From an uncultured Ruminococcus sp. (GTDB lineage Bacteria; Bacillota_A; Clostridia; Oscillospirales; Acutalibacteraceae): a stretch of DNA of 9,521 bases. The stretch covers positions 1-9,521 of the forward strand of contig CADBXH010000072.1 in assembly GCA_902798605.1 (NCBI GenBank), given 5' to 3'. Made by a program: the position numbers and the translations under genes. The notes under the pieces are model-generated. The model was given only the letters and a program-made list of their open reading frames with translations, had not been told where the DNA came from and ran no database searches. This document shows, piece by piece, positions 1 to 5,899 of the stretch (positions within the stretch are counted from its first letter, which is position 1; each line of letters begins with the position of its first letter).

Positions 1-95
1 TCGGCAAGCTGATGCGTTTCGTCAAGTATGCTCTGGATTTCAAGCTCCTTGAGCAGGTCGTTTTTCTTTTCCTGCTCTTTGTTGAGGTCAGACAA
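1..95 (-). CDS. 5' end of an unidentified coding region (partial)
   Basis: An open frame runs off the left edge of the window on the minus strand, directly downstream of rlmB. From a TTG at 95-93 it would read MSDLNKEQEKKNDLLKELE and onwards, a charged, Glu/Lys-rich, probably helical or coiled-coil N-terminus. A GTG at 104-102 is in the same frame, but the AAGGA at 110-106 lies only one base from it. The same AAGGA lies 10 bases from the TTG, so TTG is the better start. The gap to the rlmB stop is about 45 bp with no terminator, so co-transcription with rlmB is likely. I do not recognise the family from about 31 residues. The frame is also in phase with rlmB across its TAA, so read-through is formally possible but nothing supports it. 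Confidence 0.5.
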   Translation of the reverse strand, partial: MSDLNKEQEKKNDLLKELEIQSILDETHQLA

Positions 96-140
96 AACTT
101 TCACATCCTTTTTGTTTATTGCGTTAGCGCGCCCGCGGTT

Positions 141-890
141 TTACCTTCCTTTTGCCGCGTGGTACATCAGTATTCCCGCGGCTACCGAGGCGTTCAGCGA
201 ATTGATCTTGCCCTTCATCGGAAGCGACACTATCACATCGCATTTTTGGCGGACAAGGCGTGACATCCCCTTGCCCTCGTTGCCTATTACAATGGCGCAA
301 GCGCCTGATAAATCGGTTTTTGTGTAGTCCTCGCCGTCCATATCGGCTCCGTAGACCCAAACTCCGCGCTGCTTTAGTTCGTCAAGCAGATTCGCGATGT
401 TTGTCACCCTGGCGACGCGCATATACTCGACCGCGCCCGCGGAGGCTTTTCCCACAACATAACTCAGTCCCGCGCTGCGCCGCTTGGGGACGATGACCCC
501 GTGAACTCCCGCGCACTCGGCTGTCCTGATTATAGCGCCGAGGTTGTGCGGATCCTCGATCTCGTCGAGTACAACGATGAACGGCGGCTCGTCAAGCTCT
601 GCCGCGTATTCAAAAATATCGTCTACCGTGCAGTAATCCTTGACGGCGGCAAAGGCTGCGATACCCTGATGGTTTGAGGAGCCTGTGAGGTAGTCGAGCT
701 TTGTGCGGTCGACATCTTTAACGGGGATCTGCCTGTCCTTTGCTTTCGCAAGTATCCCCACGACCGCGCCGCTTTTTTCGCCGCGCGCAACGAGAATCTT
801 GTCGATCGGCCTACCCGAGCGGATAGCTTCGCTCACCGGATTTCTGCCGGAGATTATGTCGGATCTGACTTCGTTGTTATTATCCTTCAT
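141..890 (-). CDS. rlmB: 23S rRNA (guanosine-2'-O-)-methyltransferase RlmB (TrmH/SpoU family)
   Basis: The 249-residue product matches the SpoU/TrmH family, whose RlmB members methylate the 2'-O of G2251 in the peptidyl-transferase centre of 23S rRNA using SAM. An N-terminal L30e-like substrate-binding region (about residues 12-85, with the typical SGRNPVSEAI opening) precedes the knotted SPOUT domain. All three SpoU motifs are visible: DPHNLGAIIRTAE at 113-125 (catalytic Arg and Asn), IGNEGKGMS at 202-210, and PMKGKINSLNASVA at 224-237. Length agrees with E. coli RlmB (243 aa). A GTG 12 bases upstream is in frame but forms part of the AGGTGA Shine-Dalgarno sequence, which sits 8 bases from the ATG at 890, so the ATG was chosen. 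An extended -10 promoter lies about 35 bp upstream. The partial gene downstream may share the transcript. A paralogous TrmH-family specificity cannot be fully excluded. Confidence 0.93.
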   Translation of the reverse strand: MKDNNNEVRSDIISGRNPVSEAIRSGRPIDKILVARGEKSGAVVGILAKAKDRQIPVKDVDRTKLDYLTGSSNHQGIAAFAAVKDYCTVDDIFEYAAELDEPPFIVVLDEIEDPHNLGAIIRTAECAGVHGVIVPKRRSAGLSYVVGKASAGAVEYMRVARVTNIANLLDELKQRGVWVYGADMDGEDYTKTDLSGACAIVIGNEGKGMSRLVRQKCDVIVSLPMKGKINSLNASVAAGILMYHAAKGR

Positions 891-923
891 ATTTTTATTC
901 ACCTATAATCTATATTCCATACT

Positions 924-932
924 ATTATAACA
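924..932 (-). promoter_or_regulatory. Extended -10 promoter of rlmB
   Basis: On the minus strand TGT is followed directly by TATAAT (929-924), a perfect extended -10 element (TGn-TATAAT). No good -35 hexamer lies at 16-18 bp, which is tolerated by extended -10 promoters. The predicted transcript start is about 27 bp before the rlmB ATG. Confidence 0.55.
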
Positions 933-970
933 CATATTTTCGGATTTTAACAGTCTTTTGTACAAATTAT

Positions 971-1546
971 TTATGAAATATAGTATATCGCGTCGAGTTC
1001 AGCCGCTCCGAGGTCAAAATGATTCGGGATTATCCCGTAAATCCCCGTATGAGGGTCGCGGAAGACCGGATTTTCCGGCGGGAACGGAGTGAAGCTGAAA
1101 TATACCGCCCAAAATAAAAAGAGCAGGAATACCGACACGGGGAACAGCGGTGAGAGGTCAAATTTTGAGCTATATAGGAAAAGTGAAAGCGCAAATGATA
1201 AGACAACGCAGATAACCGCAACAATAATACCCGGCTTGTCATAACCGAGGAGAAGCCTTATACCGATGTAGGATAACCCCAAAGAATACAGCGTTATCGT
1301 TTTAACAACCGTGAACCTGTGCATATGCGGCGAAAGGCTTAAAAGCTCGATCATCCCCCAAATCAGGTACGGCAAAAGCAGAGTCTTGCAGGATTCCCAT
1401 ACGCTTTGGTTGACGCTGCCGAACATCATACCGATCAGATTCCCGCCGCAAAGGCTGTTCAGCTTTGACATAAAAAGAGAGCTCAACAAAACAAAAAATA
1501 CTCCGACGATTTCTGTTATAAGCAGAGCTTTTGAGCGTATATTCAA
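971..1546 (-). CDS. DUF6512-like small multi-pass membrane protein
   Basis: The 191-residue product is very hydrophobic, with about five to six predicted membrane segments (around residues 8-27, 54-71, 82-100, 106-125 and 134-152). Two short motifs resemble what I recall of the Firmicutes DUF6512 family: SVNQSVWE at 44-51 near the first loop, and a C-terminal FTPFPPENPVFRDPHTGIYG at 152-171. The function of the family is unknown, and no catalytic residues can be named. The start is a TTG at 1546-1544 with GGGGTG eight bases upstream; the next in-frame Met (residue 26) would remove the first membrane helix. The gene is separated from spmB upstream by a 350-bp AT-rich gap and from rlmB downstream by 80 bp containing the rlmB promoter, so it is probably transcribed alone. 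Family assignment is from memory of motif pattern only. Confidence 0.75.
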   Translation of the reverse strand: MNIRSKALLITEIVGVFFVLLSSLFMSKLNSLCGGNLIGMMFGSVNQSVWESCKTLLLPYLIWGMIELLSLSPHMHRFTVVKTITLYSLGLSYIGIRLLLGYDKPGIIVAVICVVLSFALSLFLYSSKFDLSPLFPVSVFLLFLFWAVYFSFTPFPPENPVFRDPHTGIYGIIPNHFDLGAAELDAIYYIS

Positions 1547-1895
1547 AGATTCGACACCCCGTTACAATTATTACAATAATGTATTATTTCTAAGCGGAAT
1601 TAAAAGCGGGCAAATAAATTTCTTTGTCCGAAAATATACATCTTGTATATTTCTTTATTTTCAAAAAAATGTGGAAAACTATGTTGAAAGTGTTAAACAC
1701 AAGTTAAACACACCGCCTAAATATCCCGAATATTAAGCTGATAAACCCATATATAGTGTTTTTAATGATTTCCACATAGATTTCAACATAAAAAAGAGAC
1801 CAAAAAACAAATACAAATAGTAATAATTACTTGTCAATGACAATTTTAAAGTTTATTTATTACAAATTTTCAAGGCGTGCAAGAAATCACCATAA
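1547..1895. other. AT-rich intergenic region with DnaA-box-like repeat array
   Basis: No convincing gene lies in these roughly 350 bp between two minus-strand genes. The region is strongly AT-rich. It holds a 9-bp perfect inverted repeat (AAATATACA / TGTATATTT, 1632-1652), the repeat array annotated separately at 1668-1790, and a TTGTCA-A-TGACAA palindrome (1831-1843). A run reading TAGTAATAA follows at about 1818-1826. A plus-strand open frame reaching 1736 is mostly the mirror of the DUF6512-like gene and has no coding character. Neither a terminator for spmB nor a promoter for the DUF6512-like gene is clear. Confidence 0.6.
1668..1790. repeat. Inverted pairs of 12-bp DnaA-box-like tandem repeats
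   Basis: Two abutting 12-mers on the plus strand, GATTTCCACATA (1767-1778) and GATTTCAACATA (1779-1790), differ at one base. Two related abutting 12-mers lie in the opposite orientation 75 bp to the left: AATGTGGAAAAC (1668-1679) and TATGTTGAAAGT (1680-1691), i.e. GTTTTCCACATT and ACTTTCAACATA on the minus strand. Directly next to the left pair, GTTAAACACA occurs twice with an 11-bp period (1692-1701 and 1703-1712). The cores TTTTCCACA, ATTTCCACA, ATTTCAACA and CTTTCAACA differ from the DnaA box TTATCCACA at 1, 2, 3 and 3 positions. Binding by DnaA is an inference; another regulator with an inverted site is possible. Confidence 0.6.
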
Positions 1896-2408
1896 TCACC
1901 GATAAAAAAACAGGTTCACCGTGATAACGCTCATAATTGCGGCGGTAAGGTCAGCGGCAATTGCGGCAATCAGTGTGTGGCGGATATTTTTTATCCGTAT
2001 GCACCCGTAATACATCGTCGTGGCGTAAAAGGTTGTCTCGCTTGAGCCTGCCAAAACGCTCGCGACCCTGCCCGCAAAGCTGTCGGGGCCGCTTGAATCA
2101 AAAACCTGAACAAGCAGCGCGGTCGAACCGCTCCCCGATACGGGGCGAAGCAGAGCCATAGGTACAAGCTCATTCGGAAAACCGAGGAAGTCGGCAACGG
2201 GCTTTACAGCGTTGCAAATAACATCCACAGCTCCGCTTGTCTTTAACAGGCTGACGGCGAACACGAGCCCTAAGATCGACGGGGCGATGGTGTACAGTGT
2301 AGCAAAGCCTTCCTTAGCTCCCGCGATGAATTCGTCAAAAACCGCAACACGCCTGATTATTCCGAAGATTATTATTACTGCCGCGAATACGGGCATTACC
2401 AGTTCCAA
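1896..2408 (-). CDS. spmB: Spore maturation protein B (nucleoside-recognition/gate domain)
   Basis: The 170-residue membrane protein matches SpmB, which with SpmA is needed for full dehydration of the spore core and heat resistance in Bacillus; B. subtilis SpmB is of similar length. Visible family motifs are RPVSGSGSTALL (88-99), LAGSSETTFY (119-128) and RIKNIRHTL (138-146), within four or so membrane segments (about 5-20, 43-57, 80-102 and 145-168). These are 'gate'-type segments, as in nucleoside transporter-related proteins. The start is a TTG at 2408-2406: AAGGTG lies 5 bases before it, while the ATG four codons later would be too far away. That ribosome binding site overlaps the spmA stop codon (TGA 2415-2413), leaving 4 bp between the genes, so translation is almost certainly coupled. 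Dehydration role is family knowledge; the molecular substrate is unknown. Confidence 0.93.
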   Translation of the reverse strand: MELVMPVFAAVIIIFGIIRRVAVFDEFIAGAKEGFATLYTIAPSILGLVFAVSLLKTSGAVDVICNAVKPVADFLGFPNELVPMALLRPVSGSGSTALLVQVFDSSGPDSFAGRVASVLAGSSETTFYATTMYYGCIRIKNIRHTLIAAIAADLTAAIMSVITVNLFFYR

Positions 2409-2412
2409 AATA

Positions 2413-3003
2413 TCACCTTATCCTGTGCCTGTTTAACTTATTTCCGAAGCAGGCGATGATCAGCGCGACCGCCAGCGCACAGCCCGAGCTTATCCATACG
2501 GGAGCTATTATCTCAAACGGCGCGCTGCTGCCGTAGCTCTGCCGCAGGGTCGCGAGCATAGTCGGCAAAAGCTGCATCGAGGCGGTGTTCATAACAACAA
2601 AGATGACCATCTCCTCGCTCGCGGTAGTGCCGTAATTATTCAGCTTTTGCAGCTCTCCCATCGCTTTTAGACCGAGCGGCGTGGCGGTGTTGCCGAGCCC
2701 GAGCAAATTCGCGGTAAGGTTCATCGTCACGCACTTGAACGCCTCGCTTTTTTTATCGAGCCGCGGAAAAAGCGGGCCCAGCAGGGGAGAGAACAGCTTT
2801 GCGATTATTTCGGTCAAGCCGCTTTTTGAAGCGATACGCATTATCCCCGACCACAGACAGATGACCCCCGCGAGCGTGATGATAAGCTCGACCGCCGACG
2901 CGGCGCTGTCGATGAACGCGGACGACAGATTATCCGTATTGCCGAGGATTATCGAGCAAATAACGCTCAATACGACAATAAAGCTCCAAACGTAGTTTAG
3001 CAT
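2413..3003 (-). CDS. spmA: Spore maturation protein A (nucleoside-recognition/gate domain)
   Basis: The 196-residue product has the same length as B. subtilis SpmA and carries its core signature NLTANLLGLGNTATPLGLKA (95-114) and NTASMQLLPT (139-148), with membrane segments near residues 4-20, 38-57, 130-150 and 168-188. It acts with SpmB in the sporulating cell to dehydrate the spore core. The open frame extends 86 codons further upstream, but that part lies in AT-rich DNA holding the promoter region. The ATG at 3003-3001 has GAGGTGG starting about 9 bases upstream and gives the family's MLNYVW-type N-terminus. In B. subtilis these genes follow dacB in a sigma-E operon; here no dacB is present and the pair starts its own unit, divergent from an AbrB-type regulator. 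No convincing sporulation sigma-factor promoter could be assigned. Confidence 0.95.
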   Translation of the reverse strand: MLNYVWSFIVVLSVICSIILGNTDNLSSAFIDSAASAVELIITLAGVICLWSGIMRIASKSGLTEIIAKLFSPLLGPLFPRLDKKSEAFKCVTMNLTANLLGLGNTATPLGLKAMGELQKLNNYGTTASEEMVIFVVMNTASMQLLPTMLATLRQSYGSSAPFEIIAPVWISSGCALAVALIIACFGNKLNRHRIR

Positions 3004-3051
3004 AGCCACCTCGATGTGCAAAAAATGTAAAATATAGGCAAATACAATAAA

Positions 3052-3082
3052 ATTATAGAAACTTTTCATATATAATTGACAA
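3052..3082 (-). promoter_or_regulatory. Possible spmA promoter, overlapping the divergent -35
   Basis: On the minus strand TATAAT (3057-3052) lies about 49 bp before the spmA ATG. A TTGTCA (3082-3077) sits 19 bp upstream of it, a long spacing, and overlaps almost base for base the TTGACA of the divergent promoter. Alternatively spmAB uses a sporulation sigma factor whose sites I cannot recognise here. Confidence 0.25.
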
Positions 3083-3104
3083 ATATGCAGAACAATGTTA
3101 TTAT
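3076..3104 (+). promoter_or_regulatory. Sigma-A-type promoter of the abrB-like/PPTase unit
   Basis: TTGACA (3076-3081), a 17-bp spacer and TATTAT (3099-3104) form a near-consensus vegetative promoter. Transcription would start about 22-25 bp before the ATG at 3134. An ATG at 3095, in frame with the gene, lies upstream of the expected transcript start and is therefore not the start codon. Confidence 0.8.
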
Positions 3105-3133
3105 ATATACAAATCAGTAGAAAGGGTGAGAAT

Positions 3134-3373
3134 ATGAGTTTCACATATTTTAGAGAAATCGACAGGCTTGGAAGAGTTGTTATCCCAATGGATATGCGCA
3201 AAAGTCTTTCAATCAACGCGGGTGACGTTCTGAAGATCAGCGCTGACGATGAAAAAATCACCCTTCAAAAAGCGGAAAATAAGTGTGTATTTTGCAACAG
3301 CGGCGAGGATATTATTGAGTATGAGGGCAAGTTTGTCTGCCGCGATTGCATTAAAAAGCTGAGCGGCAAATGA
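3134..3373 (+). CDS. AbrB/SpoVT-family DNA-binding regulator with C-terminal zinc-ribbon-like tail
   Basis: The 79-residue protein has an N-terminal AbrB swapped-hairpin domain (about residues 4-46). Its hallmarks are the REIDRLGRVVIPMDMRKSL stretch, the acidic Asn-Ala-Gly-Asp turn and a hydrophobic final strand (KITLQKA). AbrB-like proteins bind DNA as dimers or tetramers and act as transition-state or sporulation regulators. The tail (51-72) carries CVFC and CRDC, two CxxC pairs separated by 14 residues, which probably bind one zinc ion. This tail is known in clostridial AbrB homologues and is absent from B. subtilis AbrB. AAAGGGTG lies 5 bases before the ATG. The gene is divergent from spmAB, with overlapping promoter elements, and precedes a PPTase gene by 36 bp without a terminator. 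Control of spmAB or of its own promoter is inference; the target set is unknown. Confidence 0.88.
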   Translation: MSFTYFREIDRLGRVVIPMDMRKSLSINAGDVLKISADDEKITLQKAENKCVFCNSGEDIIEYEGKFVCRDCIKKLSGK

Positions 3374-3409
3374 TCTGCTGATTAATTATATAGAAAAACG
3401 GTAAAAAAT

Positions 3410-4000
3410 ATGAGGCTTTACCTTGCCGAGATCAAAGACGTAAAACCCGAGCATATAAATATGATAGACGCCGAGCGCAGAAAAAAGTCCGAAAGATACA
3501 GGCTTGAGGACGACAAAAAACGCTGTGTGCTCGGCGGTTTGTTAATGCGGGATTTTTTAGGCGGCACCGATGTTTATGAGGACGAAAACGGCAAGCCGCT
3601 CGCCAAAAACGGGGTGTGTTTCAATCTCTCGCACAGCGGAGAATACGTCGCTTTTGCCGTGGGCGATTCTCAGGTCGGCTGCGATATAGAAAAGCTCAAG
3701 ATCGTTCCATATGAAAAGATGGGAAGGCTTGTTTTTTGCGAAAACGAGATGGATAAAATAAAAAGCTCCCCCGATAAAATGGGAGAGTTTTTTGAGCTCT
3801 GGACAAAAAAAGAAGCCCTGCTAAAGTGTATGGGCGACGGTTTTCACCGCCCGCCGAAGAGCGTCGACGTGAGCAAAGATACCTTTGAAGAAAACGGAAA
3901 GACCTACCGATTTAAGGCTTATGCGTTTGCCGACTATGTGCTCACGGTCTGCACGACAGGCGAAAAATTCGCCGGTGAAATCGAATTTGTAAAATACTAA
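3410..4000 (+). CDS. Sfp-type 4'-phosphopantetheinyl transferase
   Basis: The 196-residue protein belongs to the Sfp/Gsp/AcpT superfamily, which transfers 4'-phosphopantetheine from coenzyme A to a serine of acyl or peptidyl carrier proteins. All superfamily motifs are present: GKP (61-63), FNLSHS (71-76) for CoA binding, the magnesium-binding pair Asp92 and Glu94 in GCDIE, and WTKKEALLK (131-139) with the third acidic residue Glu135 and the catalytic-region lysines. It is somewhat shorter than B. subtilis Sfp (224 aa). The ATG at 3410 has only a weak ribosome binding site (CGGTAA), so expression may depend on coupling to the upstream AbrB-like gene. A strong terminator follows. No NRPS, PKS or carrier-protein gene is in the window, so the substrate (housekeeping ACP or a secondary-metabolism carrier) is unknown. 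Confidence 0.92.
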   Translation: MRLYLAEIKDVKPEHINMIDAERRKKSERYRLEDDKKRCVLGGLLMRDFLGGTDVYEDENGKPLAKNGVCFNLSHSGEYVAFAVGDSQVGCDIEKLKIVPYEKMGRLVFCENEMDKIKSSPDKMGEFFELWTKKEALLKCMGDGFHRPPKSVDVSKDTFEENGKTYRFKAYAFADYVLTVCTTGEKFAGEIEFVKY

Positions 4001-4030
4001 ACCCTGACGAACCGTCAGGGCTTTGTTTTT
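4001..4030 (+). terminator. Intrinsic terminator after the PPTase gene
   Basis: CCCTGACG (4002-4009) and CGTCAGGG (4013-4020) form a perfect 8-bp stem with a 3-base loop, followed by CTTTGTTTTT. It starts one base after the PPTase stop codon and lies between convergent genes. On the minus strand the following T-rich stretch (TTTAGTATTTT) is weaker but might also terminate the cupin transcript. Confidence 0.88.
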
Positions 4031-4032
4031 GC

Positions 4033-4362
4033 TTATTGAACAGGTACGACCGCAAAGAATACCAAATCTTCATCGCTGTCGTTTATCATACTGTGGGTGT
4101 GACCCTTGGGGCAGTAGTGGCAAACGCCCGCTTCAACGCGCTCCTTTTTGCCGTCAAAAAGCATATAGCCCCTGCCGCTCAGAAAGTAAATGATCTCGCT
4201 GTCGGATTCGTGCTTATGCTCGCCGATAGTCGCTCCGGGCACGAGCGTACCGCGCAAAACCTTATTCATTCCGTCGTCGTGAATGATCGCCCTAAAGAAT
4301 TTTTCTCCGCCCTTAAAGTTCGGTATATCCTCGGGCGTTTCGCTTTTTAATTTATAAATCAT
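4033..4362 (-). CDS. Small single-domain cupin protein
   Basis: The 109-residue product is a minimal cupin beta-barrel. Both cupin motifs fit their consensus. Motif 1 is Gly43-x5-His49-x-His51-x4-Glu56-x6-Gly63; motif 2 is Gly79-x5-Pro85-x-Gly87-x2-His90-x3-Asn94. His49, His51, Glu56 and His90 form the classical metal site. The reaction or ligand cannot be read from the sequence: such proteins include mannose-6-phosphate isomerase-like enzymes, dioxygenases and small-molecule sensors. GAGGTG lies 5 bases before the ATG at 4362, and a good promoter stands upstream, so the gene is probably a single-gene unit. It converges on the PPTase gene across a shared terminator and is divergent from metK. 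Confidence 0.88.
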   Translation of the reverse strand: MIYKLKSETPEDIPNFKGGEKFFRAIIHDDGMNKVLRGTLVPGATIGEHKHESDSEIIYFLSGRGYMLFDGKKERVEAGVCHYCPKGHTHSMINDSDEDLVFFAVVPVQ

Positions 4363-4393
4363 TTTTACACCTCAAAACTGCAATTTCACAAAC

Positions 4394-4422
4394 ATTTTAC
4401 CATATTGCGGCACGTTAATCAA
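4394..4422 (-). promoter_or_regulatory. Promoter of the cupin gene
   Basis: On the minus strand TTGATT (4422-4417), a 17-bp spacer and TAAAAT (4399-4394) are preceded by TGG, giving an extended -10. It lies about 32 bp before the ATG. Confidence 0.65.
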
Positions 4423-4460
4423 TCAAAAACTGTTATTGCCTATAAATCTTTATTTTTCAC

Positions 4461-4489
4461 TTGTTTTTTCAATCAAATTGAATTATAAT
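4461..4489 (+). promoter_or_regulatory. Promoter of the metK riboswitch transcript
   Basis: TTGTTT (4461-4466), a 17-bp spacer and a perfect TATAAT (4484-4489) place the transcript start near 4496, just before the first riboswitch helix. Confidence 0.7.
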
Positions 4490-4508
4490 GTTATGCAGAG
4501 TTTAATAG

Positions 4509-4611
4509 CTTATCAAGAGCGGCTGAGGGAACAGGCCCTGTGAAGTCCGGCAACCTGCATCTGCAAGGTGCCAAATCCTGCGGTATCTACCGAAAGATGA
4601 GTATTTGATAG
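4509..4611 (+). ncRNA. SAM-I (S-box) riboswitch aptamer controlling metK
   Basis: The leader matches the S-box consensus element by element. The P1 5' strand TATCAA (4511-4516) pairs with TTGATA (4605-4610). Then come the GAGGGA / GGCCC / TGAAG core, CCGGCAACC, a P3 hairpin (about 4552-4570), GGTGCCAAATCC, a P4 hairpin CGGTA-TC-TACCG (4580-4591) and the closing GAAAGATGAG. SAM binding to this class stabilises P1 and, in most Firmicutes, favours a downstream terminator, turning off methionine and SAM genes. A terminator hairpin follows at once and metK begins 57 bp after the aptamer, so feedback control of SAM synthesis by transcription attenuation is the natural reading. The exact antiterminator pairing was not resolved. 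Confidence 0.96.
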
Positions 4612-4614
4612 TGG

Positions 4615-4644
4615 ATGCGCCTTTCGGACGAGGGCGCGTTTTTT
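4615..4644 (+). terminator. Riboswitch-controlled terminator upstream of metK
   Basis: GCGCC (4617-4621) pairs with GGCGC (4633-4637), extended by A-T and wobble pairs on both ends, with a T6 run at 4639-4644. This is the expression platform of the SAM-I riboswitch: formed when SAM is bound, it should stop transcription before metK. Confidence 0.85.
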
Positions 4645-4667
4645 GTTGTAATTTTAGGAGTGATAAT

Positions 4668-5852
4668 ATGGCAAAGAGATTATTTACATCGGAGTCCGTA
4701 ACAGAGGGACATCCCGACAAGGTCTGCGACTGCGTGTCTGACGCGATCCTCGACAGCATTTTGGCGCAGGACAAAAACGCCCATGTAGCGTGCGAGACCA
4801 CGGCTACAACAGGCGTTGTACATATTATGGGCGAGATATCGACTACGGCAGAGGTCGACATTGAGTCGATCGCCAGAGAGGTCATCAAAAATATAGGTTA
4901 CGATAACCCGGAGGTCGGCTTTGACGGCAACACCTGCAAAATCATCGTATCGCTCGACAAGCAGTCGCCCGATATCGCTATGGGCGTCAACGAGAGCTTT
5001 GAACTCAAGGACGGCGAAAAAGACGCCGACAACCAAATCGGCGCGGGCGATCAGGGAATGATGTTCGGCTTTGCTACCGATGAGACTCCCGAGCTTATGC
5101 CGCTCCCCGTCTCTCTTGCCCACAAGCTCGCGAAAAAGCTTACAGAGGTGAGGAAGAACGGTACTCTAAAGTATCTCCGCCCCGACGGAAAAACTCAGGT
5201 AACTGTCGAATATGACGGTGCTAAGGCGGTCAGGGTCGATACCGTTGTCGTATCCACCCAGCACGATGAGGATGTAACTCTTGAGCAGATCAGAGCGGAC
5301 ATCATCGAGAACGTTATCAAGCCCGTTGTACCCGAAAATCTGCTTGACGAAAACACAAAGATTTTTGTCAACCCCACGGGCAGGTTCGTTATCGGCGGAC
5401 CCGTCGGCGACGCGGGACTCACCGGCAGAAAGATCATCGTAGACACCTACGGCGGATTCTCGCGCCACGGCGGCGGAGCTTTCAGCGGCAAGGATCCCAC
5501 AAAGGTCGACCGCAGCGCGGCTTACTACGCACGCTACATCGCGAAGAATATCGTAGCCGCGGGGCTCGCGAAAATGGCTGAGGTACAGCTCGCCTACGCT
5601 ATCGGTGTTGCGAAGCCCGTGTCGATAATGGTCGACACCTTCGGCACATCAGAATACTCTGACGAGCAGATCGTCAAGGCGGTCGAAAAGGTATTTGACT
5701 GCCGCCCGAACTCGATAATCAGACAGCTAAAGCTCACCGAGACAAAGTACCTGCCTGTTGCGGCGTACGGCCATATCGGCAGAGAAGACCTCGGCGTAAA
5801 GTGGGAGGACACCGACAAGGCAGAGGAGCTTAAAAAAGCGATAGAGAGCTAA
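4668..5852 (+). CDS. metK: S-adenosylmethionine synthetase (methionine adenosyltransferase)
   Basis: The 394-residue enzyme makes SAM from methionine and ATP, with release of phosphate and pyrophosphate. Conserved elements include [12 protein letters not shown] (10-21; His15 and Asp17 at the active site), [12 protein letters not shown] (125-136), [20 protein letters not shown] (235-254) and the P-loop-like [19 protein letters not shown] (268-286). Length and motif spacing are normal for bacterial MetK. The open frame continues 21 codons upstream, but that part contains the riboswitch terminator; the ATG at 4668 has AGGAG seven bases before it and gives the family's [11 protein letters not shown] start. 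Expression is under a SAM-I riboswitch, so the product represses its own synthesis. It provides SAM for RlmB and other methylases. The stop codon lies inside a perfect 15-bp inverted repeat. Confidence 0.98.
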   Translation: MAKRLFTSESVTEGHPDKVCDCVSDAILDSILAQDKNAHVACETTATTGVVHIMGEISTTAEVDIESIAREVIKNIGYDNPEVGFDGNTCKIIVSLDKQSPDIAMGVNESFELKDGEKDADNQIGAGDQGMMFGFATDETPELMPLPVSLAHKLAKKLTEVRKNGTLKYLRPDGKTQVTVEYDGAKAVRVDTVVVSTQHDEDVTLEQIRADIIENVIKPVVPENLLDENTKIFVNPTGRFVIGGPVGDAGLTGRKIIVDTYGGFSRHGGGAFSGKDPTKVDRSAAYYARYIAKNIVAAGLAKMAEVQLAYAIGVAKPVSIMVDTFGTSEYSDEQIVKAVEKVFDCRPNSIIRQLKLTETKYLPVAAYGHIGREDLGVKWEDTDKAEELKKAIES

Positions 5853-5899
5853 ATTGAGGCTTTAGCCTCAATTTAGCTCGCCAAAGGCAAATTTAGCTC
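5846..5899. repeat. Inverted/direct repeat carrying both the metK and mazF stop codons
   Basis: GAGCTAAATTGAGGC (5846-5860) and its exact reverse complement GCCTCAATTTAGCTC (5865-5879) form a perfect 15-bp stem with a TTTA loop. AATTTAGCTC recurs at 5890-5899. The metK TAA (5850-5852) sits in the first arm and the mazF TAA (5895-5893, minus) in the third copy. The hairpin lies between convergent genes but has no adjacent T-run on either strand (T6 starts about 8 bases past it on the minus side). It is therefore at best a weak bidirectional terminator or a transcript-end stabiliser; a dispersed repeat unit is an alternative. Confidence 0.7.

Noticed and set aside
1632..1652. 9-bp AT-rich inverted repeat as a terminator
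   Set aside because: The stem is purely AT-rich with one G-C pair and no clean T-run in the right place; noted only as part of the intergenic region.
1311..1736. Plus-strand open frame of 141 codons
   Set aside because: The first half mirrors the DUF6512-like gene and the rest is AT-rich repeat DNA; no ribosome binding site or family features.
3004..3261. 86-codon upstream extension of spmA
   Set aside because: It runs through the divergent promoter region and AbrB-like start; the ATG at 3003 matches the family start and length (196 aa).
4605..4667. N-terminal extension of metK by 21 codons
   Set aside because: The stretch contains the 3' strand of riboswitch P1 and the terminator hairpin; the ATG at 4668 has the proper ribosome binding site and family N-terminus.
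4502..4888. Minus-strand open frame of 128 codons across the metK leader
   Set aside because: It lies on the reverse of the SAM riboswitch, its terminator and the start of metK, and has no ribosome binding site or recognisable protein.
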